Below are positions 31,437 to 40,887 of a stretch of 64,000 bases of DNA, one piece after another. How positions within the stretch are numbered: position 1 is the stretch's first letter; each line of letters starts with the position of its first letter. The stretch is from Citrobacter sp. R56. Its GTDB lineage: Bacteria > Pseudomonadota > Gammaproteobacteria > Enterobacterales > Enterobacteriaceae. The notes beneath the pieces are model-generated. The model was not told the DNA's origin and did not search any database. It saw only the letters and a program-made list of their open reading frames with translations. Position numbers and translations under genes: made by a program. Location: positions 186,001-250,000 of the forward strand of contig NZ_CP069159.1 of assembly GCF_016811995.1 (NCBI RefSeq). Reading direction: 5' to 3'.

Positions 31437-31450
31437 ACAGACTAACCCGC

Positions 31451-32947
31451 TTAGATAAGCTTCAGGGAGAGCCAGTACAGCCCCCCGGAAAGCACAATCG
31501 CTGCAGGCAGGGTAAAGACCCAGGCCATCAGAATACTGGTAACCGTTTTACGCTGCAGACCGCCACCGTCAACGACCATCGTCCCCGCAACAGAGGAAGA
31601 AAGTACGTGGGTGGTGGAAACAGGCATACCGGTGTAACTCGCCAGACCGATAGACACAGCGGCAGTCATCTGCGCAGACATCCCTTGCGCATACGTCATG
31701 CCTTTCTTACCGATCTTCTCGCCGATAGTGGTTGCCACGCGACGCCAGCCAATCATCGTACCAAGACCCAGCGCCAGTGCGACGGCCATGATAATCCAGA
31801 CCGGTGCGTACTCAATGGTGCTCAGCATATCGGTTTTCAGTTTCTTCAGCAGACGCTTGTCGTCGTTGCTTACGCCAGGCAATTTCACCACTTTATCGGT
31901 GGTGTCAGAGATGCACAGCATAATGCGACGCAACTGACCACGTTGGTCAACGCTTAACTTGTCGTAAGTTTCCAGATTCGCCAGCATGCCCTTCACGCGA
32001 TCGAGCGCATTCAGGGTGTTTGCCGGGTGGCAGTGGAACTCAGTCTGTGTCGTTGTCGCGGTTTCCACAGGCGGAACCTGCTGATCAACGCCGGTCACTT
32101 TTTTCAGCATATCAGGATGCTGCTGGAAGTAAGTTTCGACGTTGTTGATGGCGTCACGGGTACGGGTGATTTCATAGCCGGAAGCGTTCATATTGACCAC
32201 GAAGCCCGCAGGCGCCACGCCAATCAGAACCAGCATCACCAGACCAATGCCTTTCTGTCCATCATTAGCGCCATGGGAGAATGCGACGCCGATAGCAGAC
32301 AGAATAAGAGCGATACGCGTCCAGAATGGCGGCTTTTTCTTGCCGTCTTTCTTTTCACGTTCCGCTGGGGTCAGGTGAATACGCGCCCGCTTTTTGGTGC
32401 CGCTCCAGTAGCGACGTAACAAAAAGATCAGACCGCCAGCAAACACCAGGCCGACAATGGGGGAAATAATCAAAGAACCAAAAATATTGATAACTTTCGG
32501 TATGTTAAGTGCATCCACTACCGATGTGCCGGTCATCAAAGCATTGGTCAAACCAATACCAATGATGGCGCCAATCAGCGTGTGAGAACTGGAGGCCGGA
32601 AGACCAAAGTACCAGGTACCCAGGTTCCAGATAATTGCCGCCAGAAGCATGGAGAACACCATGGCGAGGCCATGTGAGGAACCCATGTTAAGCAGCAGAT
32701 CCGTTGGCAACATATGCACAATGGCATACGCTACGCTGAGACCGCCCAGCAAAACACCAAAGAAGTTGAAGACCGCCGCCATGATAACCGCGAGTTGCGA
32801 ACGCATTGCGCGGGTATAAATCACGGTTGCGACTGCGTTTGCCGTATCATGGAAGCCGTTAATCGCTTCGTAGAACAGCACAAAAGCCAGAGCAAGCAAT
32901 AGTAAAAGCCCGGTATGCAAATCCAGGCCAGCAAACAAATGTAGCAT
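31451..32947 (-). CDS. pitA: Low-affinity phosphate/metal-phosphate transporter PitA
   Basis: Inner-membrane H+-coupled carrier of 498 aa taking up phosphate as metal-phosphate complexes. The duplicated PiT signature is seen: [21 protein letters not shown] near residue 28 and [15 protein letters not shown] near residue 224, with [16 protein letters not shown] and a matching [16 protein letters not shown] in the second half. A cytosolic loop of about 130 residues ([17 protein letters not shown]...) separates the two repeats. Start ATG 32947 follows the AT-rich promoter; it converges on uspB with a shared terminator. Confidence 0.96.
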   Translation of the reverse strand: MLHLFAGLDLHTGLLLLLALAFVLFYEAINGFHDTANAVATVIYTRAMRSQLAVIMAAVFNFFGVLLGGLSVAYAIVHMLPTDLLLNMGSSHGLAMVFSMLLAAIIWNLGTWYFGLPASSSHTLIGAIIGIGLTNALMTGTSVVDALNIPKVINIFGSLIISPIVGLVFAGGLIFLLRRYWSGTKKRARIHLTPAEREKKDGKKKPPFWTRIALILSAIGVAFSHGANDGQKGIGLVMLVLIGVAPAGFVVNMNASGYEITRTRDAINNVETYFQQHPDMLKKVTGVDQQVPPVETATTTQTEFHCHPANTLNALDRVKGMLANLETYDKLSVDQRGQLRRIMLCISDTTDKVVKLPGVSNDDKRLLKKLKTDMLSTIEYAPVWIIMAVALALGLGTMIGWRRVATTIGEKIGKKGMTYAQGMSAQMTAAVSIGLASYTGMPVSTTHVLSSSVAGTMVVDGGGLQRKTVTSILMAWVFTLPAAIVLSGGLYWLSLKLI

Positions 32948-33177
32948 AGGACGTTACGCCATTTTGAGGACATGAACGCGGCGCATTATCAGGGACTTTG
33001 GCGACGCGGGCAAAGTGAAATATAGACTTTTTTTGATTTGTCTCCTGAATTGTTTTCCCCCACTAAAGAATTATCTTATAGATTTCAAATAAATAATTGT
33101 TTTTCACGATCTTGTCGCTGGTACGGTCACTGAGGAAACTTTACAATTCACGCCCAGATTTAAGAGAGGATCGCAAA

Positions 33178-34377
33178 GTGGAAAGGTTTGATACCGTTAT
33201 TATAGGCGCTGGCGCGGCGGGTATGTTCTGCGCCGCACAAGCAGGGCAACGGGGTAACCGCGTGTTGCTCATTGATAATGGTAAAAAGCCGGGACGTAAA
33301 ATCCTCATGTCCGGCGGGGGACGCTGTAACTTTACTAATCTTTATGTGGAACCCGCGGCGTATTTAAGTCAAAACCCTCATTTCTGTAAATCAGCGTTGG
33401 CGCGCTATACCCAGTGGGACTTTATCGATCTGGTCGGTAAACACGGAATCGCCTGGCATGAGAAAACGCTCGGCCAGCTATTTTGCGACGATTCTGCCCA
33501 ACAAATCGTCGACATGCTGGTGGCAGAATGCGAGAAGGGTGGCGTCACCCTGCGGTTGCGCAGTGAAGTGCTCAGCGTTGCCCGTGATGATGAGGGGTTC
33601 ACCCTCGAGCTGAACGGTATGACGGTCAGTGCACCAAAACTGGTGATTGCCAGTGGCGGACTCTCGATGCCGGGCCTGGGGGCAACGCCGTTTGGTTATA
33701 AAATTGCCGAGCAGTTTGGCCTGAATGTGCTGCCGACGCGCGCGGGTCTGGTTCCCTTTACATTGCATAAACCGTTGCTGGAACAGCTCCAGGTACTGTC
33801 AGGCGTTTCCGTTTCTTCGGTTATTACGGCGCAGGACGGCACGGTATTTCGTGAAAATCTGCTCTTTACGCACCGCGGACTTTCAGGTCCGGCCGTTTTG
33901 CAAATTTCGAGTTTTTGGCAGCCCGGAGAGTTTGTCAGCATTAATTTATTGCCAGATATCGATCTGGACGCTTTCCTCAATGAGCAGCGTAGCGCGCACC
34001 CGAATCAGAGTCTGAAAAACACTCTGGCGATGCAGTTGCCGAAACGTCTGGTGGAATGTCTGCAAGCATTAGGGCAAATCCCCGAGCTTTCTCTGAAACA
34101 GCTCAACGCACGCGACCAACAACAGTTGGTGGAGACGTTAACGGAATGGCGCGTGCAGCCTAACGGCACGGAAGGATACCGTACGGCGGAAGTCACGCTG
34201 GGCGGCGTCGATACCAATGAGCTTTCCTCCCGCACGATGGAAGCGCGTAAGGTGCCAGGTCTCTACTTTATCGGCGAAGTGATGGACGTGACCGGCTGGC
34301 TGGGCGGGTATAATTTCCAGTGGGCATGGTCGAGCGCCTGGGCCTGTGCGCAGGATCTAGCACCAGCTCACGCGTAA
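33178..34377 (+). CDS. yhiN: Flavoprotein YhiN (HI0933/BaiN family)
   Basis: Predicted FAD-binding oxidoreductase of 399 aa, cytosolic, function not established. The start is GTG 33178 (MERFDTVIIGAGAAGM), 7 nt after AGAGAGGA; the upstream TTG frame from 33097 lies in the AT-rich leader and is unlikely. It contains the FAD GxGxxG at residues 10-15, the family hallmark KPGRKILMSGGGRCNFTN near residue 38, and the C-terminal GLYFIGEVMDVTGWLGGYNFQWAWSSG-like FAD closing motif. It stands alone between pitA (divergent) and the glycerol-type operon. Confidence 0.93.
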   Translation: MERFDTVIIGAGAAGMFCAAQAGQRGNRVLLIDNGKKPGRKILMSGGGRCNFTNLYVEPAAYLSQNPHFCKSALARYTQWDFIDLVGKHGIAWHEKTLGQLFCDDSAQQIVDMLVAECEKGGVTLRLRSEVLSVARDDEGFTLELNGMTVSAPKLVIASGGLSMPGLGATPFGYKIAEQFGLNVLPTRAGLVPFTLHKPLLEQLQVLSGVSVSSVITAQDGTVFRENLLFTHRGLSGPAVLQISSFWQPGEFVSINLLPDIDLDAFLNEQRSAHPNQSLKNTLAMQLPKRLVECLQALGQIPELSLKQLNARDQQQLVETLTEWRVQPNGTEGYRTAEVTLGGVDTNELSSRTMEARKVPGLYFIGEVMDVTGWLGGYNFQWAWSSAWACAQDLAPAHA

Positions 34378-34391
34378 CCCAGCATAAGCGA

Positions 34392-34432
34392 CAGGTAAAC
34401 GGTGGAAGGCGTTGTCTCTATCGTTTTACCTG
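34392..34432 (+). terminator. Inverted repeat after yhiN
   Basis: CAGGTAAACG (34392-34401) pairs with CGTTTTACCTG (34422-34432) with one bulged base around a 20-nt loop, 14 nt after the yhiN stop. It is followed by ATAGCCTTG rather than a T-run, so it may be a weak terminator or an operator for the next operon. Confidence 0.45.
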
Positions 34433-34460
34433 ATAGCCTTGTTAAATAATCATTAACAAT

Positions 34461-34476
34461 CGTGCTACATATCACA
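34461..34476 (+). promoter_or_regulatory. CRP-like site of the glycerol-type operon
   Basis: CGTGC-TACATA-TCACA matches TGTGA-N6-TCACA perfectly in the right half and at GTG in the left. Its centre is about 70 bp upstream of the expected transcription start (near 34539), close to the class I CRP position -71.5. Confidence 0.5.
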
Positions 34477-34503
34477 AAATAACGTTCCAGCTGAAAAGTC
34501 GCT

Positions 34504-34532
34504 TTGACACGCTTTTCCTTCCCTTCTAGAGT
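34504..34532 (+). promoter_or_regulatory. Sigma-70 promoter of the glycerol-type operon
   Basis: TTGACA (34504-34509), a 17-nt spacer and TAGAGT (34527-34532): consensus -35, optimal spacing and a -10 matching four of six positions. The predicted start near 34539 lies about 12 nt before the leader terminator. Confidence 0.7.
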
Positions 34533-34550
34533 GAAACTTACAGATTTTAG

Positions 34551-34598
34551 ATAAGAGACTATCTGTGCTATTAAGATGGTCTCTTATTGCTTTTTTTT
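34551..34598 (+). terminator. Leader intrinsic terminator, candidate GlpP target
   Basis: ATAAGAGACTATC (34551-34563) pairs with GATGGTCTCTTAT (34575-34587), thirteen pairs including one G-U, around an 11-nt loop, followed three bases later by eight Ts (34591-34598). It lies between the promoter and the first gene, so unregulated transcripts would stop before the operon. A GlpP-type antiterminator is encoded as the fifth gene, hence the proposal of attenuation control. Confidence 0.88.
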
Positions 34599-34641
34599 AG
34601 CTATTGGCGACCTTCTTCCTAATATTATGAAGGGGAACGCC

Positions 34642-36117
34642 ATGTCCGCATGCTCATTCTCACATCCTGTAAAAATCCGTGGTGTTGATGATGTTATTAA
34701 TTTCATCGATGCCAGGACGAATATTTCCGGCAGAGCCAGTGTTATTTGGTGGTTAGCATTAGGTGGCCTTTTTCTTGATGCGTTTTCAAATTCAGCGCTC
34801 AGTGCTGGATTAAACCCAATGACGCGTAATTTAAATCTCAGTGCAACGGAAGTCGCGCTGTTGACCTCTTTTTCATCGTGGGTTGCTATCTTATTTAATC
34901 CGATTGGCGGCTGGATTGCCGATCGCTGGGGTCGGGTTCCTCCATTGATTATCGCCAAGCTGATGGCCGTTATCGGTGCGCTGCTGGTGATGTTCTCCGC
35001 TGATTTTGGCACGATAATACTGGGGCGCTTCTTCGTTGGTGTCTCTTATGGAATGGATTTTGCCGTCGCGATGGCGATGCTAGCCGAATTCACCCCCGCG
35101 AAACTCAAGAGCCGATTAAACACCTGGCAAGGGGTCTGGTATGTCGCTGTGTGTTTAAATCTGGCACTGGCCTTAATGTTTTATTCATGGAATGTCGGTG
35201 ATGCTATCTGGCGTTATTCTATTGCCGTAACCGCATTATGTGGATTAATTATCCTGTTTTTCCAGTCCCGCTATTTGGTTGAAAGTCCGATATGGTTAGC
35301 AAGAAAATCACGCCTTTCTGAAGCAACGGTAGCCATGAATAAAATATACGGTGATCAATTTATTCTGGCGCCAACGGCAGAACAAAAACCTGTTATTGGG
35401 CAGGCGCAGAAGGGTGTTAAAAATGTTCTTCTGATTTTTCGTGGTGTTTATTTACCCCGTACAATTCTGGCCTCTACGGTACAAGTGTGCCAGTCGATAC
35501 AATATTTTGGTGTCGACTGGTATTTACCCGTGATCAGCGCGGCGATGTTTGGTAAAAACTTTGTCTACGCAACTTTGTGTTCACTATTTTTTAACGTTTT
35601 CGGGATTGTCGGGGGATTCCTGTCACCCGTGATTGGTCGTCGTCTTGGTTTGCGTCGGGCCTCTGCAATGGGTTTCGCCGTCGCGTTCCTCGTCCTGCTC
35701 ACGCTGGGGCTATTCAGTGACAGCATGCCGCTGTGGGCCTCTTTGTTGGTACCCGCGTTATTTATCCTTTGCCACTCGGGCGGTCCCGGCGCGAACGGGA
35801 AGAGCCTGTCATCGCTGTCGTTTCGTAGCGAATTACGCGCTGGCGCAAACGGTGTGGTCGGGGCTCTGGGGGCCATCGGCGCGGCGCTGGGGCTGTTTAT
35901 CTTCCCCGTATTCCGTGAGCTGTATGGCCTGCAAACGACGTTCTTAATCATGTCGGTCGTCCCTCTTTTTGCCAGTGTTGTCTGCTTTGTCATCCCGTGG
36001 GACCCAACGCGTACCACGATTCAACCGGATAACGAGCCGGGCGCGCCGCAATTTGAATCGCGTACCTCCCCCTATCCTGAGTCAATGGCACCGGAGTCCA
36101 GCAGGAGTTCTAAATGA
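34642..36117 (+). CDS. MFS transporter, first gene of the glycerol-type operon
   Basis: Inner-membrane carrier of 491 aa with twelve hydrophobic segments. ATG 34642 (MSACSFSHP) follows AAGGGGA by 5 nt; an in-frame ATG at 34627 is possible, and the longer frame from 34576 starts inside the leader terminator. MFS motif A is present as GGWIADRWGRVPPL near residue 92, followed by LGRFFVGVSYGMDFAVAMAMLAEF, as in the metabolite:H+ and sugar-porter branches, and again in the second half as GFLSPVIGRRLGLRRA. The C-terminal tail is soluble and rich in P, S and E. It overlaps the kinase gene by 4 bp (ATGA). It presumably imports the glycerol-like substrate; the substrate itself is inferred. Confidence 0.9.
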   Translation: MSACSFSHPVKIRGVDDVINFIDARTNISGRASVIWWLALGGLFLDAFSNSALSAGLNPMTRNLNLSATEVALLTSFSSWVAILFNPIGGWIADRWGRVPPLIIAKLMAVIGALLVMFSADFGTIILGRFFVGVSYGMDFAVAMAMLAEFTPAKLKSRLNTWQGVWYVAVCLNLALALMFYSWNVGDAIWRYSIAVTALCGLIILFFQSRYLVESPIWLARKSRLSEATVAMNKIYGDQFILAPTAEQKPVIGQAQKGVKNVLLIFRGVYLPRTILASTVQVCQSIQYFGVDWYLPVISAAMFGKNFVYATLCSLFFNVFGIVGGFLSPVIGRRLGLRRASAMGFAVAFLVLLTLGLFSDSMPLWASLLVPALFILCHSGGPGANGKSLSSLSFRSELRAGANGVVGALGAIGAALGLFIFPVFRELYGLQTTFLIMSVVPLFASVVCFVIPWDPTRTTIQPDNEPGAPQFESRTSPYPESMAPESSRSSK

Positions 36118-37658
36118 CAGAATATAAAGATGTAATTTTGGCGATTGATGAGGGAACGTCGGGCACGCGTGCTGCGGTAGTCACCCAGAACAGTCAGGTT
36201 CACTGCCTGGAATACCAAACGCTACAGGTGAGTAGCCCACGGCATGGCGTTGTTGAACAAGATGCTGATGAAATTCTGTGCGCTACCGTGGCCGTTTGTC
36301 GAAAAGCGATTGCCAGCGCGCAACAGCAGAATATGCGTATCGTTGCGCTGGCGATTGCCACCCAGCGTTCAACGGCGGTGCTCTGGGACTCGCAAACAGG
36401 AAAAGCGCTAACCCCTGCGATGGTCTGGCAAGATTCGCGTTTTACGGATGTTCTTGCCGAACTGGCTCCGGAGTGGGATGCGAAACTGATCCCGCAGATT
36501 GGTCGTCCGGTAGGGATTCGTTCGCCTTATCTGTGGGCAGCGCACCATATTGCGAATACGCCCGCGGTGGCGAAAGCGCATCAGGCGGGAACATTAGTTT
36601 TTGGCACTGTCGACAGCTGGCTGTTGTGGCATCTGGCGGAAGAAAAAAAATGCGTCACGACGCCAACGAATGCGACGTCAGCAGGCGCTTACCGTCTCAA
36701 AGACCACCAGTACCACGCTGAATGGCTCCAGACCCTTAATTTTCCTGCCTTATTGCTGCCTGAACTCCGTGACGACGCCGATAACTTTGGCGCAACGAGT
36801 CAAAAAATTCTGGGCATTCACGTCCCTATCCTTGCCTGCGCGGGCGATCAGTTTGCCGGTGCGATTGGGCTCGGCTGCACAGAGCGCGGACACGCTTTCT
36901 GTATGCATGGCACCGGCAGTTTTGTCGATCTGATGGTGGGGCCGCAGGTTCCGGCGCTGAACCCTGTCTGTGAGAGTACGCTCACGATGACCGCGCGCCG
37001 TCAAAAGGGTCTTTCGCATTACTCCGTCGAAACCTTTGTGCCAACCACCGGTTCGGCGCTGAACTGGGTGTGCGAAAAGCTGCGCTGGTTTGACTCGCCG
37101 GAACAGATCAGCGAGCTGGCATCGCAGGCGATAGATTCCGGCGGCGTCAGTTTCATTCCGGCGTTAACCGGGCTGCGGGTGCCGCATCTCCAGCCGCAGG
37201 CGCGCGCATCGCTTAACGGCATCTCTATTTCAACGACACGTTCGCAGGTGGCGTACGCCGTCCTGGAAGGTATCGCACATTCGGTGGCGGCCTGTATGCG
37301 GGCCAATGAAGCGGCGACCGGGATAGCGGTAAAAGAGCTGGTGGTCGGGGGAGGTCTCTCCAACAGCGACACATTGCTGCAAATTCAGGCCGATCTGAGC
37401 GGGGTTCCTGTTCGCCGGATGGCGGAAACCGCCAGGGCCAGTCTTCGCGGCGCGGCTTTTTTGGCTGGTTCCGCTGGCCTGCTGTGGGATTCGCTATCCG
37501 ATGCCTGCGCCACGCTAAAAACGGCGCAACTGTTTGAACCCCGCATTGACGATCGCTGCCGTGAACAGAAGCTCGCCCAGTGGGAGTCCCGCATTGCGCT
37601 CGAAATGGAGACGGCTTCCCGTCACACCTCTGCTACTCAGGAGTCCACCCGCTCATGA
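36114..37658 (+). CDS. FGGY-family kinase, glycerol kinase-like
   Basis: Cytosolic sugar/polyol kinase of 514 aa close in architecture to GlpK. The phosphate-binding AIDEGTSGTRA lies at residues ~10-20, then ATQRSTAVLWD, MVWQDSRF, and the catalytic base in CAGDQFAGAIG is Asp245, the same number as in E. coli GlpK. GTGSF (ATP site) and GGGLSNSDTLLQIQADLSGVPV in the C-terminal domain complete the FGGY signature. Residues around the glycerol pocket differ (ATQRST for the GlpK NQRET motif), so the substrate may be a substituted glycerol. ATG overlaps the MFS stop and its own stop overlaps the next gene, indicating translational coupling. Confidence 0.92.
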   Translation: MTEYKDVILAIDEGTSGTRAAVVTQNSQVHCLEYQTLQVSSPRHGVVEQDADEILCATVAVCRKAIASAQQQNMRIVALAIATQRSTAVLWDSQTGKALTPAMVWQDSRFTDVLAELAPEWDAKLIPQIGRPVGIRSPYLWAAHHIANTPAVAKAHQAGTLVFGTVDSWLLWHLAEEKKCVTTPTNATSAGAYRLKDHQYHAEWLQTLNFPALLLPELRDDADNFGATSQKILGIHVPILACAGDQFAGAIGLGCTERGHAFCMHGTGSFVDLMVGPQVPALNPVCESTLTMTARRQKGLSHYSVETFVPTTGSALNWVCEKLRWFDSPEQISELASQAIDSGGVSFIPALTGLRVPHLQPQARASLNGISISTTRSQVAYAVLEGIAHSVAACMRANEAATGIAVKELVVGGGLSNSDTLLQIQADLSGVPVRRMAETARASLRGAAFLAGSAGLLWDSLSDACATLKTAQLFEPRIDDRCREQKLAQWESRIALEMETASRHTSATQESTRS

Positions 37659-39334
37659 AGTTTTTCCCCTCGCGAAAGCCAAATAAATCCCGCAGTGAAA
37701 TGTACGGCGCACAACCGTTGCGCCTTCACCGCTCTGAACAACTGGGCATGCTGGAGAGCGATACCTTCGACATTCTGATTGTTGGCGGTGGCGTGACCGG
37801 TGCCTATGCCGCGCTCGATGCCAGTTTGCGCGGCTATCGGGTGGCGCTGGTCGAGAAGAGCGACTTTGCTTCGGGTACGTCGTCGAAGTCATCAAAAATG
37901 GTCCACGGCGGGTTGCGCTATATCGAACAAGGGAATCTGGGACTGGTTCGCCATTCTCTCCTTGAACGCCAGCGTATGCGGCGAAACGCGCGCCACCTGG
38001 TGCAACGGCTTCCGTTTTTGTTTCCCGTGCTCGACAAAAACGGTGTCTTTGATAAGCGGCTGTCTTCGGCGTTTGAAAGTCTGCTCTGGACCTACGATCT
38101 CGCCGGCGGATGGCGTGAAGGCATCCTGCATCAAAAATTAACGCCAGCGGAGGTGCTTTCGCACTGCCCGACGCTGAAAGAGGAGCAGTTATCCGGCGGG
38201 TTTATGTATTTCGATGCCCGCGTGGACGATGCCAGGCTGACGCTCGCATTGATCCGCACGGCGGCTTTTCATGGCGCGGTGGTGACTAACCATGCCGAGG
38301 TGATCGCCACCACGCGCGACCCGCATGGCAAGGTGAACGGAGCCGTGATACATGCCGATCGCAGAGAGATTCAGGTCAAGGCGCGGGTGGTCATTATGGC
38401 CACCGGCGTCTGGCTGCGCGACTGGAGTGGGCTGAAGAAAGGCGAGGCGTCGCCGCTGCATATCCGTCCTGCAAAGGGAGTTCACGTCGCGATTCCGTGG
38501 ATGAAGATTCGCAACGACTGCACGGTGACGATCCCGGTCGCCGGGCGCAGTCGCCGCGCCACCATTACGCGCTGGGGCAACGTTTCTTATCTGGGAACGA
38601 CGGATGAAGATTACCAGGGCGATCTCAATGATGTGCACTGCAATCGTTCTGAACTGGACTTTCTGTTAGAGGGGGCAAATTCGGCGTTGAAAACAGATCT
38701 TCGCCCCGAGGACGTGGTGGGGAGCATTGCCGGTTGTCGCCCTCTGGTCGGAACGGCTGGCGGGAAGACGGTGGAGATGAAACGTAACCATGAAATTACC
38801 GTCTCCCCGGATGGGCTGATCACCATTGTTGGCGGCAAGCTCACCACATCGCGTCATATGGCGGAAGAGACGATTGATGTGGCCAGCAAGATCCTGGGGC
38901 GTAAAAAAGCCTGTTCAACGAAAACGGCGTACCTGTTAGGTGCCGCAGGGTACGACTCGCAGGCCATTCTGGCATCCGGCGGGCTTTCCGCACATTTGGG
39001 CGAGCGCTACGGCACGGAGGCCCATTTCGTGAGCGACATTATCCAGAGCGATCCCCGTTTGCTCACTCCTATCGTTGAAGGGCTTCCGTATACCGAAGCT
39101 GAGGTGGTGTATGCCGTGCGTCACGAGCTTGCCAGCACCGTGGATGATGTGCTGTCGCGCCGAATTCGCGCGCGGTTAATGGCCCGGGATGCGTCAGCCA
39201 GCGCCGCCGAGCGTGTCGGTGAAATTCTGCAAAAAGAACTCAAACTGCAACCGGAACAGGTCGCAGAACAGGTCGCCAGCTATCGGGCGGCAATTAAACA
39301 TGAAAAATCCGAACTGATGGGGACATCTGAATGA
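37655..39334 (+). CDS. FAD-dependent glycerol-3-phosphate dehydrogenase-like protein
   Basis: Flavoprotein of 559 aa in the GlpD/GlpA family, longer than E. coli GlpD (501 aa). An N-terminal extension of ~35 residues (basic, RKPNKSRSEMYG) precedes the FAD motif LIVGGGVTGAYAALDASLRGY (~residues 41-60) and the GlpD signature DFASGTSSKSSKMVHGGLRYIE (~70-92). The middle region contains RPAKGVHVAIPW and the C-terminal domain VGSIAGCRPLVG and TIVGGKLTTSRHMAEETID. It probably oxidises the 2-OH of a glycerol-3-phosphate derivative and passes electrons to quinone. ATG 37655 overlaps the kinase stop, and its stop overlaps the next gene. Confidence 0.9.
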   Translation: MKFFPSRKPNKSRSEMYGAQPLRLHRSEQLGMLESDTFDILIVGGGVTGAYAALDASLRGYRVALVEKSDFASGTSSKSSKMVHGGLRYIEQGNLGLVRHSLLERQRMRRNARHLVQRLPFLFPVLDKNGVFDKRLSSAFESLLWTYDLAGGWREGILHQKLTPAEVLSHCPTLKEEQLSGGFMYFDARVDDARLTLALIRTAAFHGAVVTNHAEVIATTRDPHGKVNGAVIHADRREIQVKARVVIMATGVWLRDWSGLKKGEASPLHIRPAKGVHVAIPWMKIRNDCTVTIPVAGRSRRATITRWGNVSYLGTTDEDYQGDLNDVHCNRSELDFLLEGANSALKTDLRPEDVVGSIAGCRPLVGTAGGKTVEMKRNHEITVSPDGLITIVGGKLTTSRHMAEETIDVASKILGRKKACSTKTAYLLGAAGYDSQAILASGGLSAHLGERYGTEAHFVSDIIQSDPRLLTPIVEGLPYTEAEVVYAVRHELASTVDDVLSRRIRARLMARDASASAAERVGEILQKELKLQPEQVAEQVASYRAAIKHEKSELMGTSE

Positions 39335-40887
39335 TCAGCAAAGAAGCGATAAAACGAGGCTATAACCGGGGCAATTACACTGTTGGCGCACATACGCGTC
39401 CGGGATGGGCAACCGAAATCGACAGCAGTAACGGTGCAAAAGGGATGCAGATTGATCCCATCGTCATGAGCGAGGCGGTCATTGACCGGCTGCGGGTGAT
39501 TGCCGATGAGGTGATGACGGCAGAGGCTGATGTCATCACCTGGACCCGCGACTGGTGGGCGGGTTCCATGATTGCGGAAACGCAAGGCGCGCCCGCCACG
39601 CCAAAAGGGGCGATTGTTCGCGTCTCGACGGTGGAACAGATTCAGGACGTGATGCGCCTTGCGAGCGAATCTGCTATTCCGGTCACGGTGTCGGCAGGGC
39701 GTAGTAATGTCACGGGGGCGGCTCTGCCGTTGCGCGGCGGGATTGTGCTGGATGTGTGCGAACTCAATAAATTGATCGGTTTTGATAAAGAGAGCCAGAT
39801 TGTTGAGGTCGAAGCGGGCATGTTTGGCGATATTTTCGAGCAAACGATCCAACAAGAGTATGGCATGACCCTTGGACACTGGCCGTCATCCTTCGGGATC
39901 AGCACCGTCGGGGGATGGGCGGCTTGTCGCGGCGCAGGCCAGCTTTCCACTCGATACGGCAAAATGGAAGATATGGTGTTTGGTATGGATGTCGTGCTCG
40001 CGGATGGACGCTTAATCACCGTCGGCGGTTATGCGCGAAGTGCGACGGGGCCGGATTTACAACAGATGTTTATCGGCTCGGAAGGCACGCTGGGCGTGAT
40101 TGTCCGCCTGCGTTTGAAACTGCACCGCCTGCCTGATTATGGTCGTGCAATTGCCTGGGGTTTCTCCAGTTTCGCCAGCGGGTTAGACGCCTGTCGCGAA
40201 ATCCTACAGCATGGCGCGAACCCTGCCGCGCTTCGCCTGTACGATAATCTGGAAAGCGGCGTGCAGTTTGGCCTGCCTGACACAAATGTCCTGTTAATTG
40301 CAGATGAAGGCGAACCGGAAATTGTTGATGCCGTGCTGGCGATCAGCGAGCGCGTTTGCCAGCGTAGCGGGCAAAAACTTGATGGCGATACGCTGTTCGA
40401 GCGTTGGCTGGACACCCGGTATCTGACCGGAAAAAGTGCCGAAGGCTTCAAGAAAAGCCCAGGGCTGGTGGCGGATACGCTGGAGATGGTAGGGCCCTGG
40501 CGCGATCTCAGTATCGTCTATGATGATGTGGTGGCGGCGATTAACGCGGTACCGGGGACACTGGCCGGTTCCGCGCACCAGTCCCATGCTTATGTTGATG
40601 GCGCCTGTCTCTATTTTTCTTTGCGTGGGGACGTGGCCGTCGAGCAACGTGCCGCCTGGTACCTTGCGGCGTGGGATGCAGCGAATGCCGTATTAATTCA
40701 ACACAATACGTCACTCAGTCATCACCATGGCGTGGGATTGCTGCGCTCACCCTATATGCAGGCATCGTTGGGCGAAACGCTCACGGTTCTGGCTGATATT
40801 AAGAAAGCGCTCGATCCGCAAAATATCCTTAATCCAGGAAAACTGGGGCTGAGCGCCACACTTTCACCCCATCAGGCAGGTGAGTAA
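39331..40887 (+). CDS. AGPS-like FAD-linked oxidase/synthase
   Basis: VAO-fold flavoprotein of 518 aa. The FAD pyrophosphate loop SAGRSNVTGAALPLRGG lies near residues 119-135, and the cofactor region runs through GIVLDVCELNKLIGFDKES. The key clue is SHHHGVGLLR, with three histidines at residues 464-466 (40720-40728), the motif of alkyl-dihydroxyacetone-phosphate synthase; D-lactate and glycolate oxidases have a different C-terminal motif. AGPS joins or exchanges an O-alkyl and acyl group at C1 of DHAP via a flavin adduct; run in reverse it would release an alcohol from alkyl-DHAP. This makes the preceding kinase and dehydrogenase a logical route to its substrate. It overlaps both neighbours. 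Confidence 0.85.
   Translation: MISKEAIKRGYNRGNYTVGAHTRPGWATEIDSSNGAKGMQIDPIVMSEAVIDRLRVIADEVMTAEADVITWTRDWWAGSMIAETQGAPATPKGAIVRVSTVEQIQDVMRLASESAIPVTVSAGRSNVTGAALPLRGGIVLDVCELNKLIGFDKESQIVEVEAGMFGDIFEQTIQQEYGMTLGHWPSSFGISTVGGWAACRGAGQLSTRYGKMEDMVFGMDVVLADGRLITVGGYARSATGPDLQQMFIGSEGTLGVIVRLRLKLHRLPDYGRAIAWGFSSFASGLDACREILQHGANPAALRLYDNLESGVQFGLPDTNVLLIADEGEPEIVDAVLAISERVCQRSGQKLDGDTLFERWLDTRYLTGKSAEGFKKSPGLVADTLEMVGPWRDLSIVYDDVVAAINAVPGTLAGSAHQSHAYVDGACLYFSLRGDVAVEQRAAWYLAAWDAANAVLIQHNTSLSHHHGVGLLRSPYMQASLGETLTVLADIKKALDPQNILNPGKLGLSATLSPHQAGE

Noticed and set aside
36114-37658. Simple annotation as glycerol kinase glpK
   Set aside because: The fold and Asp245 agree with GlpK, but pocket residues and neighbours differ and the gene is not beside glpF, so the name would overstate the evidence.
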